A stretch of 64,000 bases of DNA from Planctomycetales bacterium (GCA_007119795.1 SKOZ01000031.1:10784-74783); one strand, 5' to 3'; shown: positions 44,439 through 53,570, numbered from the stretch's first letter. Numbers and translations are program-made. Notes: generated by a model not told the origin, from the letters alone.

Positions 44439-45827
44439 TTGATAGGAGAAGCCCTGGAGATCCTCGCCGGCTGGAGCCGGCTCGATACGGCGATCATCCT
44501 CACCGCGGCGGTCGCGGCCATGGCCTGCGCGGTGCCGGGGGTGTTCCTCGTCCTCCGGCGGCAGAGCATGATGGGCGACGCCCTGAGCCACGCCGTGCTC
44601 CCGGGAATCGTCCTTGCGTACTTGGCCACCCACGCGGCGCAGTCCGCGGGCTGGATCTCGGCGGAAGGGTACCTGGCCACGCGGCACACGGCGCTCTTCG
44701 CGGGGGCGGTGGTGCTCGGAATGCTCACGGCCGTGCTCACGCAGGCGGTGCGGAGGCTCGGGCGGGTCGAGGACAATGCCGCCCTGGGAGTCGTCTTCAG
44801 CTCCCTCTTCGCCCTGGGGCTGCTCCTGGTGCGGCTGGCGGCGGACCACGTCCACCTCGATCCCGACTGGGTGCTCTACGGCAACCTCGAGTCCGCCGTC
44901 CTGGATACCGTGGCGGGCACGGCGATTCCCCGGGCGGCTGTCGTCGTCGGCGCCATGCTCACCGTGAACCTCCTGCTCGTGGCGATCTTCTTCAAAGAGC
45001 TCCGCATCGTGACCTTCGACCCGGCCCTAGCGACCACCCTGGGCATCCCTGCCCAGGCGGTCCACTACGCGCTCCTGGCCGTGACGGCGGCCACCCTCGT
45101 GGCGGCCTTCGAGTCGGTGGGGAGCATCCTCGTGATCGCCATGCTCATCGTGCCCGCGGTCACGGCGGCGCTGCTCACGCAGCGGCTGGGGCCCATGATC
45201 CTCGTGAGCCTCGCCGCGGCCGCGGCCAGTGCCCCCTTGGGCCACGTCCTGGCGATCGTAGCGCCCCCGCTCATCTTCGGGCGCTTGGGGTATCCTACGG
45301 TGGTCGACGCGAGCACGGCGGGGATGACGGCGGTGGCGGCGGGACTCTTCCTCGTGGCCGCCGTTCTCCTCGCCCCCGGCGACGGGCTGGTGAGCCGCGC
45401 CCTCGTTCGCCGGCTGCTCTCCTGGCGGATCGCCGGCGAGGACTTCCTCGGCATTCTGCACCGCGCCGAAGAGCGCGGCATCGCCGAACCTGCGGCCGTC
45501 CGCCACATCCTCGATACGGTATACGGAACGGGGAGGCTGTCGCGGCGCTGGATCGAGTGGCGGCTGCGCCGTGCGGGATTGATCGTCGCCGCTCAGGGAC
45601 GATACCAGCTCACCGAGCCGGGACGGACCGTCGCCCGTTCGCTCGTCCGCAGCCATCGCCTCTTCGAGACCTACATGGCCCGCCACTTCCCCCTGCCCGA
45701 CGACCACCTGCACGCCACGGCCGAACGGGTCGAGCACTTCATCGACCCGGTGCTCCGCGATTCCCTGGCCGCCGAGCTCGACCAGCCGCGGAGCGATCCC
45801 CACGGCACCGCGATCCCTGACGACTAG
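44439..45827 (+). CDS. Metal ABC transporter permease fused to a DtxR/MntR-like domain
   Basis: A 462-residue protein. Residues 1-300 are an ABC-3 family permease (ZnuB/MntB/TroC type) with about eight membrane segments and the family phrase LRRQSMMGDALSHAVLPGI near the start and IVPAVTAALLTQRLGPM later. Residues about 315-455 resemble an iron/manganese-dependent repressor: a winged-helix part (LSRRWIEWRLRRAGLIVAAQGRYQLTEPGRTVARSLVRSHRLFETYM) and a dimerisation part with metal-site-like HATAERVEHFID. Start is TTG at 44439 after AGGAGAGG. Neither the ATPase nor the binding protein is nearby. Confidence 0.8.
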   Translation: MIGEALEILAGWSRLDTAIILTAAVAAMACAVPGVFLVLRRQSMMGDALSHAVLPGIVLAYLATHAAQSAGWISAEGYLATRHTALFAGAVVLGMLTAVLTQAVRRLGRVEDNAALGVVFSSLFALGLLLVRLAADHVHLDPDWVLYGNLESAVLDTVAGTAIPRAAVVVGAMLTVNLLLVAIFFKELRIVTFDPALATTLGIPAQAVHYALLAVTAATLVAAFESVGSILVIAMLIVPAVTAALLTQRLGPMILVSLAAAAASAPLGHVLAIVAPPLIFGRLGYPTVVDASTAGMTAVAAGLFLVAAVLLAPGDGLVSRALVRRLLSWRIAGEDFLGILHRAEERGIAEPAAVRHILDTVYGTGRLSRRWIEWRLRRAGLIVAAQGRYQLTEPGRTVARSLVRSHRLFETYMARHFPLPDDHLHATAERVEHFIDPVLRDSLAAELDQPRSDPHGTAIPDD

Positions 45828-47251
45828 TGCTCCGTCATGAGTCGCCTGACAACCCCCGGGTGCTCCGCCGCCAGGTTGCAGGTCTCGTGGGGATCGTTGA
45901 CCAGGTCGAAGAGCTCGACTCCTTCGGGTGACGAGCCGCGGGCCGGGTGGTGAATCAGCCGCCAGCGGTCGGTGCGGAGCGTGCGCTGCTCCCCCCACCA
46001 GCCGCGGGCGGGCTTGGCGCTGCCCGCGGCGGGGTCGTCGAGCTGGGGTCGCAGGCTCCGGCCGTCCAGACCGGCAGGGGATGGAATCCCGCACAGATCC
46101 GCAAGCGTCGGGAAAATATCGACCGTCTCGACGATGGCGGCGCTCGTGACCCCGGGAGCCTCCATGCCGGGCGTGCGGACGATCAGCGGACAGCGGAGAG
46201 CGTGTTCGTAGAGGCAGTGCTTCCCCCAGATAGCATGGTCGCCGAGGAGAAACCCGTGGTCGCTCCAGACGACGAGCACCGTGTTCTCCATCAACTCCAA
46301 CTCGCGGAAGGCATCGAGCACGCGGCCCACCTGGGCGTCGACGTAGCTCACCGAGGCGGCGTAGGCGTGGCGGAGGAGGGCGGCATATTCGGGATCATCC
46401 TCGGGATCGCGTCCCGCGTGGCCGTAGTTGTTGCGGAACTCACCGCTGCGGTGCCAGCCCGACGGCTCGGGCGGCCGCGCGGGGTTGGCCGGCGGCGGGA
46501 TGGCGTCGGGGTCGTGGAGGTCGAACCACCGTTTGGGCGCCGCAAAGGGGAGGTGCGGCTTGAAGAAGCCGACGGCAAAGAACCACGGCTCGGGCGAGGC
46601 GGCCAGTTCGCGGAGCATGGACACGGCCTCGGCAGCCACGTAGGCGTCGGGGTAGGCGGTATCCGGGCCGTCGAAGGCCTCCCACGGCGGCGATTCACCG
46701 CGCCTCCGCGGCACTCCGTTGGCGTAGCCGTGCATCATGGCCTCGGCGGTCTTCCAGGGCGACTCGGGAATCCAGCAGCGGTCCCAGGCCCCGGGCAGCT
46801 CTTCGGGCCCTTCGGCCCAATCCTTGCCCGTCAGCCCGCCGGGATAGTGCGTGACCTTGCCCAGGGCCAGGGTGCGGTAGCCGTGGCGGCGGAACCACGC
46901 CGGCAGGCTCTCATCTCCCCATTCCCGGTGCGTGGCCAGGATCGCATTGTTGCCCACGTGGACGGGGCGAACGGGATAGCGGCCGCGGATCAGCGCGTAT
47001 CGCGAGGCGCCGCAGGTGGGCACCTGCACGTAGTGGTGGGAGAAGAGCCGCCCCTCGGCAGCCAGGGTGTCGAGGTGGGGGGTTTTCGCGTGGGCTGCGC
47101 CCAGGCAGCCGAGGTCGTTCCGCAGATCGTCGATGGCGATGAAGAGCACGTTCGGCCGCCCCTTTGCACCCGCGGCGGTGCCCGAGAGTGTGCCCAGAAC
47201 GGCGACGAGCAGAACGCAGAGACGCAGGGGAGGGAGAGCGGCGATCGACAT
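45824..47251 (-). CDS. Secreted sulfatase, iduronate-2-sulfatase type
   Basis: A 475-residue exported sulfatase of the formylglycine-dependent family. After the signal peptide (LRLCVLLVAVLGTLSGTAAGA) the metal-binding DD of VLFIAIDDLRNDLGCLG (41-42) and the signature CGASR (Cys80), whose Cys is modified to formylglycine, are present. A-for-P in CxPSR matches a subgroup frequent in planctomycetes. Later metal ligands in VVWSDHGFLLGDHAIWGKHCLYE (DH) and the region GYRTLALGKVTHYPG agree with iduronate-2-sulfatase-like enzymes acting on sulfated polysaccharides. Its stop overlaps the permease gene end by 4 bases (CTAG). Confidence 0.9.
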   Translation of the reverse strand: MSIAALPPLRLCVLLVAVLGTLSGTAAGAKGRPNVLFIAIDDLRNDLGCLGAAHAKTPHLDTLAAEGRLFSHHYVQVPTCGASRYALIRGRYPVRPVHVGNNAILATHREWGDESLPAWFRRHGYRTLALGKVTHYPGGLTGKDWAEGPEELPGAWDRCWIPESPWKTAEAMMHGYANGVPRRRGESPPWEAFDGPDTAYPDAYVAAEAVSMLRELAASPEPWFFAVGFFKPHLPFAAPKRWFDLHDPDAIPPPANPARPPEPSGWHRSGEFRNNYGHAGRDPEDDPEYAALLRHAYAASVSYVDAQVGRVLDAFRELELMENTVLVVWSDHGFLLGDHAIWGKHCLYEHALRCPLIVRTPGMEAPGVTSAAIVETVDIFPTLADLCGIPSPAGLDGRSLRPQLDDPAAGSAKPARGWWGEQRTLRTDRWRLIHHPARGSSPEGVELFDLVNDPHETCNLAAEHPGVVRRLMTEH

Positions 47252-47501
47252 GGCGGCAGTACGGTGCGAAGTGGAGGAAGGAGCGCGCGGAGGGCAATCG
47301 CCTGCCGGACGTTCCGCCGACCCCTTGGGCGAGTCTACTCGGCGCCGCGCAGCGGGTCAACGCATTCCTGCCCTTGAGGTTGTCCCGCCGCTTCCGCAGT
47401 TCCTCTCTTGCCGGCAGCAGCACCAAACCGCCGGCGCTGCCTCCTGCTCCTGCCAGCTCGACGCCTGGGGGCGATACCACCGCTACCCAGGCGGACGCCG
47501 C

Positions 47502-47545
47502 TACTCGCCCAAGGCGAACTCCTTACTCGCCCAAGGCGAACTCCT
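47502..47545. repeat. 22-bp perfect tandem duplication at the end of a glycosyltransferase gene
   Basis: Two identical 22-base units (47502-47523 and 47524-47545) repeat the last seven codons and part of the stop of the glycosyltransferase gene at 47523. The second copy lies after the stop codon and is out of frame, so the protein is unaffected. Confidence 0.9.
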
Positions 47546-48155
47546 TGATCCGCGCCAGGTAGTTCGGCCGGCGCGGCCGACTGCACCCCGACTGCAGAGC
47601 GACGGGATGGCGGCCCTCGGCGCGGTTGCGAAGCGGCACTTCGTGCCATTGGTAGCCGAGACGGGCGAGCTCCACCACCAGCGAGGTCGAATCGCTGAGC
47701 GACCGCTCGACGCGACGTACGGCGCGGCGGCGGAACATCTGGCAGGTGCCGCTGTGCGGCCCCCGCACCCCGGGAGTCTCCGGTTCGCCGGGCGGGACCC
47801 CCAGGACCGTCTCGTGCCCGGCCATCGCCCGCCAGAGCCGCGGCACTTCGTCGATCGGCAGGCGGCAGTCCTCGTCGCGCAGAAAGAGGATCTGTCCGCC
47901 GCTGGCGGCCAGCGCGGTCCGCACGGCCGTTGCCCGGCCCGCGGGTGTGCCGTGGCGGACGACGCGGAGCTGGGGGAAATGCCGCGCCAGCTCGTCGGCC
48001 ACCTCGATGGTACTGTCGCTGGAGGCGTCGTCGACGATGATCAGCTCGAACTGCGGCGTCAACTCGGGAAGCACGTCGAGCATCTCGTGGACCATCGCCG
48101 CCAGCGACGACTCGGCGTTGCGGACCGGGAGGAGGACGGAAAGAGAGGCGTTCAC
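47523..48155 (-). CDS. Family 2 glycosyltransferase
   Basis: A 210-residue GT-A glycosyltransferase. The domain begins ASLSVLLPVRNAESSL, with IIVDDASSDSTIEVADEL (nucleotide site) and ILFLRDEDCRL in the metal-site region. It is short and has no acceptor or membrane domain, so its role (surface polysaccharide or glycoprotein) is open. I chose GTG at 48155 because GAGGAA lies 7 bases before it and the protein then begins like other family members; an ATG at 48194 would add 13 residues and has a weaker ribosome site. The C terminus repeats at DNA level just after the stop. Confidence 0.78.
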   Translation of the reverse strand: MNASLSVLLPVRNAESSLAAMVHEMLDVLPELTPQFELIIVDDASSDSTIEVADELARHFPQLRVVRHGTPAGRATAVRTALAASGGQILFLRDEDCRLPIDEVPRLWRAMAGHETVLGVPPGEPETPGVRGPHSGTCQMFRRRAVRRVERSLSDSTSLVVELARLGYQWHEVPLRNRAEGRHPVALQSGCSRPRRPNYLARIKEFALGE

Positions 48156-48477
48156 CAGAGTTTCCTCGCGGAGGGAGAGAAGCCCCAGACGCATTCTCCG
48201 CTTCGGTTTCGGCCCGGCGGCCACTAAAGCGCAGCTTCCGCAGCGCCAGTTGCGCCTTTCGTGTCGAGGCCGCCGGTCGCAGGTGCGGTGCGCGACGTAG
48301 CGGCGAAGGCAGCCCAGGGGCGACCTCAGCCCGCAGGATCGCGCCACACGGACCCCACCGCAGCATGGGCCGTTCGCGGGCACGCCGCGGCCGCCCCCCT
48401 GGCCGACGGCCGCGGGTTTAGGGTATGGTGTAGGCTTTCTTCAAGGTACCCGCCGTTATCCATTATCCCCGTCCATC

Positions 48478-48876
48478 ATGCCGGACCAACCCGCTATCGA
48501 GCCCGACTTCTCCCGGGGCGACGGACTCCTGCCCGCCATCGCCCAGGACGCCGCCTCCGGCGCCGTCCTCATGATGGCCTACATGGACGCCGCAGCCTAC
48601 GCCGAAACCCTGGCCACCGGCCGCGCCGTCTACTACAGCCGCAGCCGCCGCCGCCTCTGGCGCAAAGGAGAGGAGAGCGGCAACGTGCAGATTGTCCGGG
48701 CCGTCTACGTCGACTGCGACTGCGACACGATCCTCCTTACGGTCGAGCAGGTCGGCGGCGCCGCCTGCCACGAAGGTTACCGGAGCTGCTTCCACCGCCA
48801 GGTCTGGCCCGAGGCCCGCGTCGTCGGCGAGCGGCTTTTCGACCCTGCGGCGGTCTACGGCAAGAAGCCCGGCTGA
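48478..48876 (+). CDS. hisI: Phosphoribosyl-AMP cyclohydrolase
   Basis: A 132-residue cytosolic enzyme for the third step of histidine synthesis, opening the adenine ring of phosphoribosyl-AMP. Family phrases are [40 protein letters not shown] and the zinc/magnesium region [31 protein letters not shown], with Cys and His ligands. It is the stand-alone HisI form without the HisE pyrophosphohydrolase domain. hisG follows after 120 bases of repeats. Confidence 0.93.
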   Translation: MPDQPAIEPDFSRGDGLLPAIAQDAASGAVLMMAYMDAAAYAETLATGRAVYYSRSRRRLWRKGEESGNVQIVRAVYVDCDCDTILLTVEQVGGAACHEGYRSCFHRQVWPEARVVGERLFDPAAVYGKKPG

Positions 48877-48949
48877 TCGTAGGGTTGAGGAGGATCGACT
48901 TTCGGCACGCGTCGATCAGTTGTCGGGAGCACTTCGCCACGCGTCTCGG

Positions 48950-48996
48950 CCACCTCCAACGGACCACGGACAAGCCACCACGGACGAACCACGCGC
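48950..48996 (+). repeat. Heptad repeats directly before the hisG start codon
   Basis: Units CCACCTC, CAACGGA, CCACGGA, CAAGCCA, CCACGGA and CGAACCA (48950-48991) in register, then CGCGC and the ATG. They mix the CAACGGA type seen before pheT and the CCAGCCA type seen before gspL, which links the two. No Shine-Dalgarno sequence is present. Confidence 0.85.
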
Positions 48997-49872
48997 ATGA
49001 ACAACATCCTCAAACTGGGAATTCCCGCGGGCAGCCTCCAGGAAGCCACGGCCGATCTCTTCGGGCGCGCCGGCTACAAGATCACCTTCAGCAGCCGCAG
49101 CTATTACCCCTCGATCGACGACGAGGAGATCGAGTGCCTGCTGATCCGCGCCCAGGAGATGGCCCGCTACGTCGCCGACGGCGTCCTCGACGCCGGCCTG
49201 ACCGGCTACGACTGGATTGTGGAGACCCGGGCCGACGTGCACGAAGTGGCCGAGCTGGTCTTCTCCAAGGTGAGCCGCCGGCCCGTCCGCTGGGTCCTCT
49301 GCGTCCCTGAGGACTCGCCGGTGCGAACCGTTGCCGACCTGCAGGGGAAGCGGATCGCCACCGAGGCCGTGGGGCTGACCATGCAGTACCTGGCCCGCCA
49401 CGGCGTCACGGCAAAGGTCGAGTTCAGTTGGGGGGCTACCGAGGTGAAACCCCCGCGGCTGGCCGACGCCATCGTCGAGGTCACCGAGACGGGCAGCTCG
49501 CTGAAGGCCAACAACCTGCGGATCGTCGACGAGGTCCTGCAAAGCACCACCCGGTTCATCGCCAACCGCCGCGCCTACGAGGACCCCTGGCGGCGGGCCA
49601 AGATCGACGACGTCGCCCTGATGCTCCGCGGTGCCATGGCCGCCGAGGGGAAAGTCGGCCTGATGATGAACGTCCCCCGCCCTCGGCTCGGCGAGGTATT
49701 GGCCATCCTCCCCGCCTTGCAGCAGCCCACGGTCGCCGACCTGGCCGACAAGGATTGGGTCGACGTGACCACCATCCTCGACGAGTCCGTGGTCCGCTCG
49801 ATCATCCCCCGCCTCAAGGTGGCCGGCGCCCGGGGGATTGTCGAGTACCCGCTGACGAAGATCATTGATTGA
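48997..49872 (+). CDS. hisG: ATP phosphoribosyltransferase, long form
   Basis: A 291-residue enzyme that catalyses the first, feedback-controlled step of histidine synthesis. The periplasmic-binding-like catalytic part ([66 protein letters not shown]) is followed by the C-terminal regulatory ACT-like domain (about 215-290), so it is the long form that works without HisZ. It lies downstream of hisI and the two are likely co-expressed. Heptad repeats occupy the ribosome-site position. Confidence 0.93.
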   Translation: MNNILKLGIPAGSLQEATADLFGRAGYKITFSSRSYYPSIDDEEIECLLIRAQEMARYVADGVLDAGLTGYDWIVETRADVHEVAELVFSKVSRRPVRWVLCVPEDSPVRTVADLQGKRIATEAVGLTMQYLARHGVTAKVEFSWGATEVKPPRLADAIVEVTETGSSLKANNLRIVDEVLQSTTRFIANRRAYEDPWRRAKIDDVALMLRGAMAAEGKVGLMMNVPRPRLGEVLAILPALQQPTVADLADKDWVDVTTILDESVVRSIIPRLKVAGARGIVEYPLTKIID

Positions 49873-49952
49873 GAGGGGACAAGGGGGAGGGGTCAGGTGA
49901 AGAGCTTATCCCTTGAACTTGGACGGCAACCGGCCTGCCCACGGCGGTGCCC

Positions 49953-50912
49953 ATGACGACCTTCCCCTCGACAACGCAGTGGCCGGAGCGCGGCGGGCGG
50001 CCCGCAGGCATCTCGGCCGGCTTCGCCCGCCGCAGCCGCCGGCACCGCTCCCCATCGGCAGTCGAGCCCCCTGTGGCGGCCGGTCGGCCCCAGCGTCCGC
50101 GCTGGAAGTGGCCCCTGGCGGTCGGCCTGCTCCTGCTCATGATGGGGGGGGCAATCTGGGGCCTCACGCTCGCGCAGCGGCAGGATCGCCGCCTCCCCGA
50201 GGTCCCCGCGCTCGGCTATCGGCTCGTCAACACCTTCCCCCACGATCCCGAGGCCTTCTGCCAGGGGCTGCTGTTCGTCGACGGCGAGCTCTACGAGAGC
50301 ACCGGCCTGTACGGCCGATCCTCGCTCCGCCGCGTGGACCTCGAGACGGGGCGGGTCCTCCAGCGCGTCGACCTGGACCGCCGCTTCTTCGGCGAAGGGA
50401 TCACCGCCTGGAATGACGAGATCATCCAGTTGACCTGGCGCGAGCAGGTGGCTTTCGTCTACGACCGCACGACGTTCGCCCACCGCCGCAGCTTCCGCTA
50501 TTCCGGAGAGGGCTGGGGACTGACCAACGACGGCGAGCGGCTGATCGTCAGCGACGGCTCCTCGACGCTCCGCTTCTTCGACCCCGCGACCTTCCGGCTC
50601 ATCGGCCGGCTGACCGTACGCGACCGCGGCAGGCCCCTGCGGAACATCAACGAGCTGCAGTACGTCCGCGGCGAGCTCTTGGCCAATATCTTCCACTCCG
50701 AACGCATCGCCCGCCTCTGCCTGACCACCGGGGACGTCACCGCCTGGATCGATCTGAGCGATCTCTACCCCCGCCACCTCCGCACCCACGAGGAAGTGCT
50801 CAACGGCATCGCCTACGACGAGGAGAACGACCGCCTCTTCGTCACCGGCAAGAACTGGCCCCATCTGTATGAGATCCGGATCATCGAGGAGCGGGAAAAG
50901 ACGAAAGAGTAA
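49953..50912 (+). CDS. Glutaminyl-peptide cyclotransferase, plant/bacterial type
   Basis: A 319-residue membrane-anchored protein: basic N terminus, one membrane segment (WPLAVGLLLLMMGGAIWGLTLA, about 50-71), then a beta-propeller of the glutamine cyclotransferase family. Signature phrases are FPHDPEAFCQGLLFVDGELYESTGLYGRSSLRRVDL, FGEGITAWNDEIIQLTW, and NELQYVRGELLANIF and VLNGIAYDEENDRLFVTGKNW. The enzyme forms N-terminal pyroglutamate on exported proteins. A GTG two codons upstream (49947) is an equally possible start. It is 80 bases after hisG. Confidence 0.85.
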   Translation: MTTFPSTTQWPERGGRPAGISAGFARRSRRHRSPSAVEPPVAAGRPQRPRWKWPLAVGLLLLMMGGAIWGLTLAQRQDRRLPEVPALGYRLVNTFPHDPEAFCQGLLFVDGELYESTGLYGRSSLRRVDLETGRVLQRVDLDRRFFGEGITAWNDEIIQLTWREQVAFVYDRTTFAHRRSFRYSGEGWGLTNDGERLIVSDGSSTLRFFDPATFRLIGRLTVRDRGRPLRNINELQYVRGELLANIFHSERIARLCLTTGDVTAWIDLSDLYPRHLRTHEEVLNGIAYDEENDRLFVTGKNWPHLYEIRIIEEREKTKE

Positions 50913-50987
50913 GAGCAAAGGTGGCAGGGGAGAGGAAACAGAAGGCAGGAGCGCGCGAATTGCTCCGCCGCCCCCATCTCGGGCGGT

Positions 50988-51839
50988 TTATAGCCCCACA
51001 GCGGCGGCGATCTGCTCGAGATGCTCCTTGGCTTCGCGGCCGGCGGCGTCGGGATCGTCGATGTAGGGGTAGAGTTCGACGGTCACGAAGCCGTCGTAGC
51101 CGGTGGCGGCGATGGCCGTGAGCACGGCGGAAAAGTCGATGGCTCCGCGGCCGGGGATGCGGTGGGCGTGGACGCGGTCGGCGGCGATGTCCTCGACGTG
51201 GTAGTGGCGGGTGTGGGGGGCCATCTTGGGGATCCAGTCCTGCGGCTCCTCGCCGACGCAGAAGGCATGGCCCACGTCGAAGTTCAGCCCCACCCGCGGT
51301 GAATTGATCCGCGCGGTGAATTCCAGGTACTGGTCGAAGCGCTCGATGAGCAACTCCGGCTCGGGCTCGATGAGCAGATCCACGCCGACCTCTTCGGCCA
51401 CCTCGACGCAGGGCATCAGGGCATCGTAGAACGTCGCCGCGGCGGCGTCCCACTGCTGCCCCGGCTGGAGGGGACCGCCCGGCTCGGTCTGAATGCTCGG
51501 CGCACCGAGCTCCGCCGCCAGGCGGAGGGCTCGCTTCGTGTGCTCGCGGCGGATGGCGCGATAATGGGGATCGGGCTCGATCCAGGAGGGATGCCAGTAG
51601 GGCTGCCGGGGATCGGCCACCGCGTTCATCATGAAGGCGTTCATGTTGGCGATACGCAGCCCGTGGCGGTCGAGGGCCGCGCGGATGGCCTCCCTCTGCA
51701 CCGGCAGCAGGCCCGCCGGCCAGGCGTGGGGGGCATCGGCCAGCAACTCGAGGCCGCGGTAGCCGAGCCCAGCAATGCGGCGGATCGCCTCTTCGACCGG
51801 GTAGTTCAGGTAGGCGTTCGAGCTATAGGCGAGCTGCAT
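50988..51839 (-). CDS. Sugar-phosphate isomerase/epimerase-like TIM-barrel protein
   Basis: A 283-residue TIM-barrel protein of the xylose-isomerase-like/AP-endonuclease-2 superfamily. Seen are AIRRIAGLGYRGLELLAD, LIEPEPELLIERFDQYLEF, VGLNFDVGHAFC and the metal-site strand PHTRHYHVEDIAADRVHAHRIPGRGAIDF, with Glu and His metal ligands and a closing YDGFVTVELYPY. Substrate unknown; similar proteins act on inositol or ketose derivatives. No sugar-catabolism partner is adjacent. Confidence 0.82.
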   Translation of the reverse strand: MQLAYSSNAYLNYPVEEAIRRIAGLGYRGLELLADAPHAWPAGLLPVQREAIRAALDRHGLRIANMNAFMMNAVADPRQPYWHPSWIEPDPHYRAIRREHTKRALRLAAELGAPSIQTEPGGPLQPGQQWDAAAATFYDALMPCVEVAEEVGVDLLIEPEPELLIERFDQYLEFTARINSPRVGLNFDVGHAFCVGEEPQDWIPKMAPHTRHYHVEDIAADRVHAHRIPGRGAIDFSAVLTAIAATGYDGFVTVELYPYIDDPDAAGREAKEHLEQIAAAVGL

Positions 51840-52259
51840 GGTGATCGAGCAATTCCTGCGGATAGCGGCGTCGTTCGGTTCGCACCGCGGCGCCGGCAGC
51901 CATTATCGCGATCCCGCGGCACCGTCGCCAGCCCCCCCAATCGTTGTGCAAATCTGCCGAGCCCCCACCGGAAGCACATTGGGGGCCCACATCAAGCACG
52001 CCGACGCTCATCTTCACCGGGCTGAAGCGGCGAGGCCGTCTCCCTCGAAGATGGGGGCCGCATCGCACAATCCACCTTGCCGCTTCCGCGCGGGCAAGAT
52101 ATCCTCCCTCCCCGCATTCGGTTGCGATGGCCGGGCGGGCGGCGAGATTGCCCCATCCCCCCGCCCTCCCCAACCGCCCGTACGAGGCACGACGTCGCCT
52201 CGTACGCCACGTGGGATAAAGACTCCATCTCGTCCGCTAGCCCGAGAGGGACCGCCCTT
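51840..52259. other. Intergenic region with a hairpin before the ExbB-like operon
   Basis: 420 bases between divergent genes. No gene is supported. A TTGCCG near 52077 followed by GATATC about 17 bases later is a weak promoter match for the rightward operon, and a 10-bp hairpin (52179-52206) lies in the presumed leader. Confidence 0.4.
52179..52206 (+). promoter_or_regulatory. Perfect 10-bp hairpin in the leader of the ExbB/ExbD-like operon
   Basis: CGTACGAGGC, the loop ACGACGTC, and GCCTCGTACG form a perfect stem 53 bases before the first start codon. No T-run follows. It might be an operator or an RNA control element. Confidence 0.5.
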
Positions 52260-53570
52260 GTGAATCCGATCAGTCGCGTCGCGCAGTCGTTCTGGAAATC
52301 GCCGGTCGTTTGGGGATTTGTGGCGACGGCGAGCTTCTATGCCCTGGTCCATGCGGGGGTCTTTGGCTCGGGGTTGGTGGTGCGGCTCTTTGCCAGCCAC
52401 CCGGTCGAGTACGTCGAGACCTCGCTCTTCTTCGTCGGTATGGCGGCGCTCTGCCTGATCCTGGCCGAGACGCTGGGCCAGTTCCGGCGGCTGGGCGAGA
52501 ATCTGCTCGGCCCGATACCAGGGGGGGGACAGCCGGTGGGCGACGCCGCCGTGCTTCTCGACCGCCTCAAGCGGCTGCCCGCCGAGCGGCAGGGGGATAT
52601 CCTCGTCCGCCGTCTCCGCGAGGCCCTCACCCACGTGGCCCGCCGCCGCAGCGCCGAGCGCTTCGAGGAACACCTCCATCACCTGGCCGACCTCGACGCC
52701 GAGCGTCAGCACGCCGCCTTCGCACTGGTGCGGGTGATCATTTGGGCGATCCCGATCCTCGGCTTCCTGGGGACCGTCATCGGCATCACCCTGGCCATCG
52801 CGCAGCTCTCGCCCGAGGCACTGGAGCAGTCGCTTCCCGAAGTGACGGCCGGACTGGGCGTGGCCTTCGACACCACGGCGCTCGCCCTGGGGTTGTCGAT
52901 GATCCTCATGTTCGCGCAGTTCTTCACCACGCGGGTCACGGCGCGGCTCCTGGAGCGAGTGGACCAGCGAGCGGAAGAGGAGCTCGTGGGCCGCTTCGAG
53001 CAGGCCGCCGCCGGAGACGACGGGCAGATCCGGGCCGTCCGCCGCATGGCCGATGCCGTGGTGGCGATGGGCGAGGACCTCGTCCGCCGCCAGGCGGAGC
53101 TCTGGCAGGCGACGATGGAGGCCTCGCAGCAGCGGTTCGCCCGACTGGCGGAGACGGCCGGCACGCAGTTGCACTCCGCCCTGGCGGGCGCCCTGGAGAA
53201 GAGCCTCAAGGCACACGCCCAGGCGGTCTCGGCCGCCGAGGCAGAGGCTGCCGACGCCAACCGCAAGCACTGGGACCAGGTACAGCGGAGCCTGGCGGCG
53301 GGCACCGAAGGGGTCGTCGGGCTCCAAGCCGAATTGGCGTCCCAGGCCGAGGTTCTGGGGCGCGCCGTGGAGGCGACCGGCCAGGTGATGCGTCTCGAAG
53401 AGGCCCTGAATCGGAATCTCGCCGCCCTGGCCGGGGCGGCGCATTTCGAGCAGACGGTCAACAGCCTGGCGGCGGCCATCCACCTATTGACCGGCAAGCT
53501 GGGCCAGCTTCCCGGCGAGCCTCCACGCGTCCACCTGGAACCTCCGCGCAAGACAGGTCAGGCGGCATGA
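52260..53570 (+). CDS. ExbB/TolQ/MotA-like proton-channel protein
   Basis: A 436-residue membrane protein starting at GTG 52260 (GAGAGGG upstream). Two N-terminal membrane segments (WGFVATASFYALVHAGVF; ETSLFFVGMAALCLILAETL) are followed by a cytoplasmic part and then the MotA/TolQ/ExbB pair: IIWAIPILGFLGTVIGITLAIAQL and VTAGLGVAFDTTALALGLSMILMFAQFF. The Thr-rich second segment fits a proton path. A long helical C-terminal region (about 240-420) is probably a coiled coil. The end overlaps the next gene as ATGA. With the two ExbD-like genes it forms a three-gene system. Confidence 0.82.
   Translation: MNPISRVAQSFWKSPVVWGFVATASFYALVHAGVFGSGLVVRLFASHPVEYVETSLFFVGMAALCLILAETLGQFRRLGENLLGPIPGGGQPVGDAAVLLDRLKRLPAERQGDILVRRLREALTHVARRRSAERFEEHLHHLADLDAERQHAAFALVRVIIWAIPILGFLGTVIGITLAIAQLSPEALEQSLPEVTAGLGVAFDTTALALGLSMILMFAQFFTTRVTARLLERVDQRAEEELVGRFEQAAAGDDGQIRAVRRMADAVVAMGEDLVRRQAELWQATMEASQQRFARLAETAGTQLHSALAGALEKSLKAHAQAVSAAEAEAADANRKHWDQVQRSLAAGTEGVVGLQAELASQAEVLGRAVEATGQVMRLEEALNRNLAALAGAAHFEQTVNSLAAAIHLLTGKLGQLPGEPPRVHLEPPRKTGQAA

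Noticed and set aside
52310..53566. Long open frame continuous with the first ExbD-like gene
   Set aside because: It overlaps the ExbB-like gene in another frame and its product is low-complexity Arg/Gly/Pro; high G+C makes such frames common.
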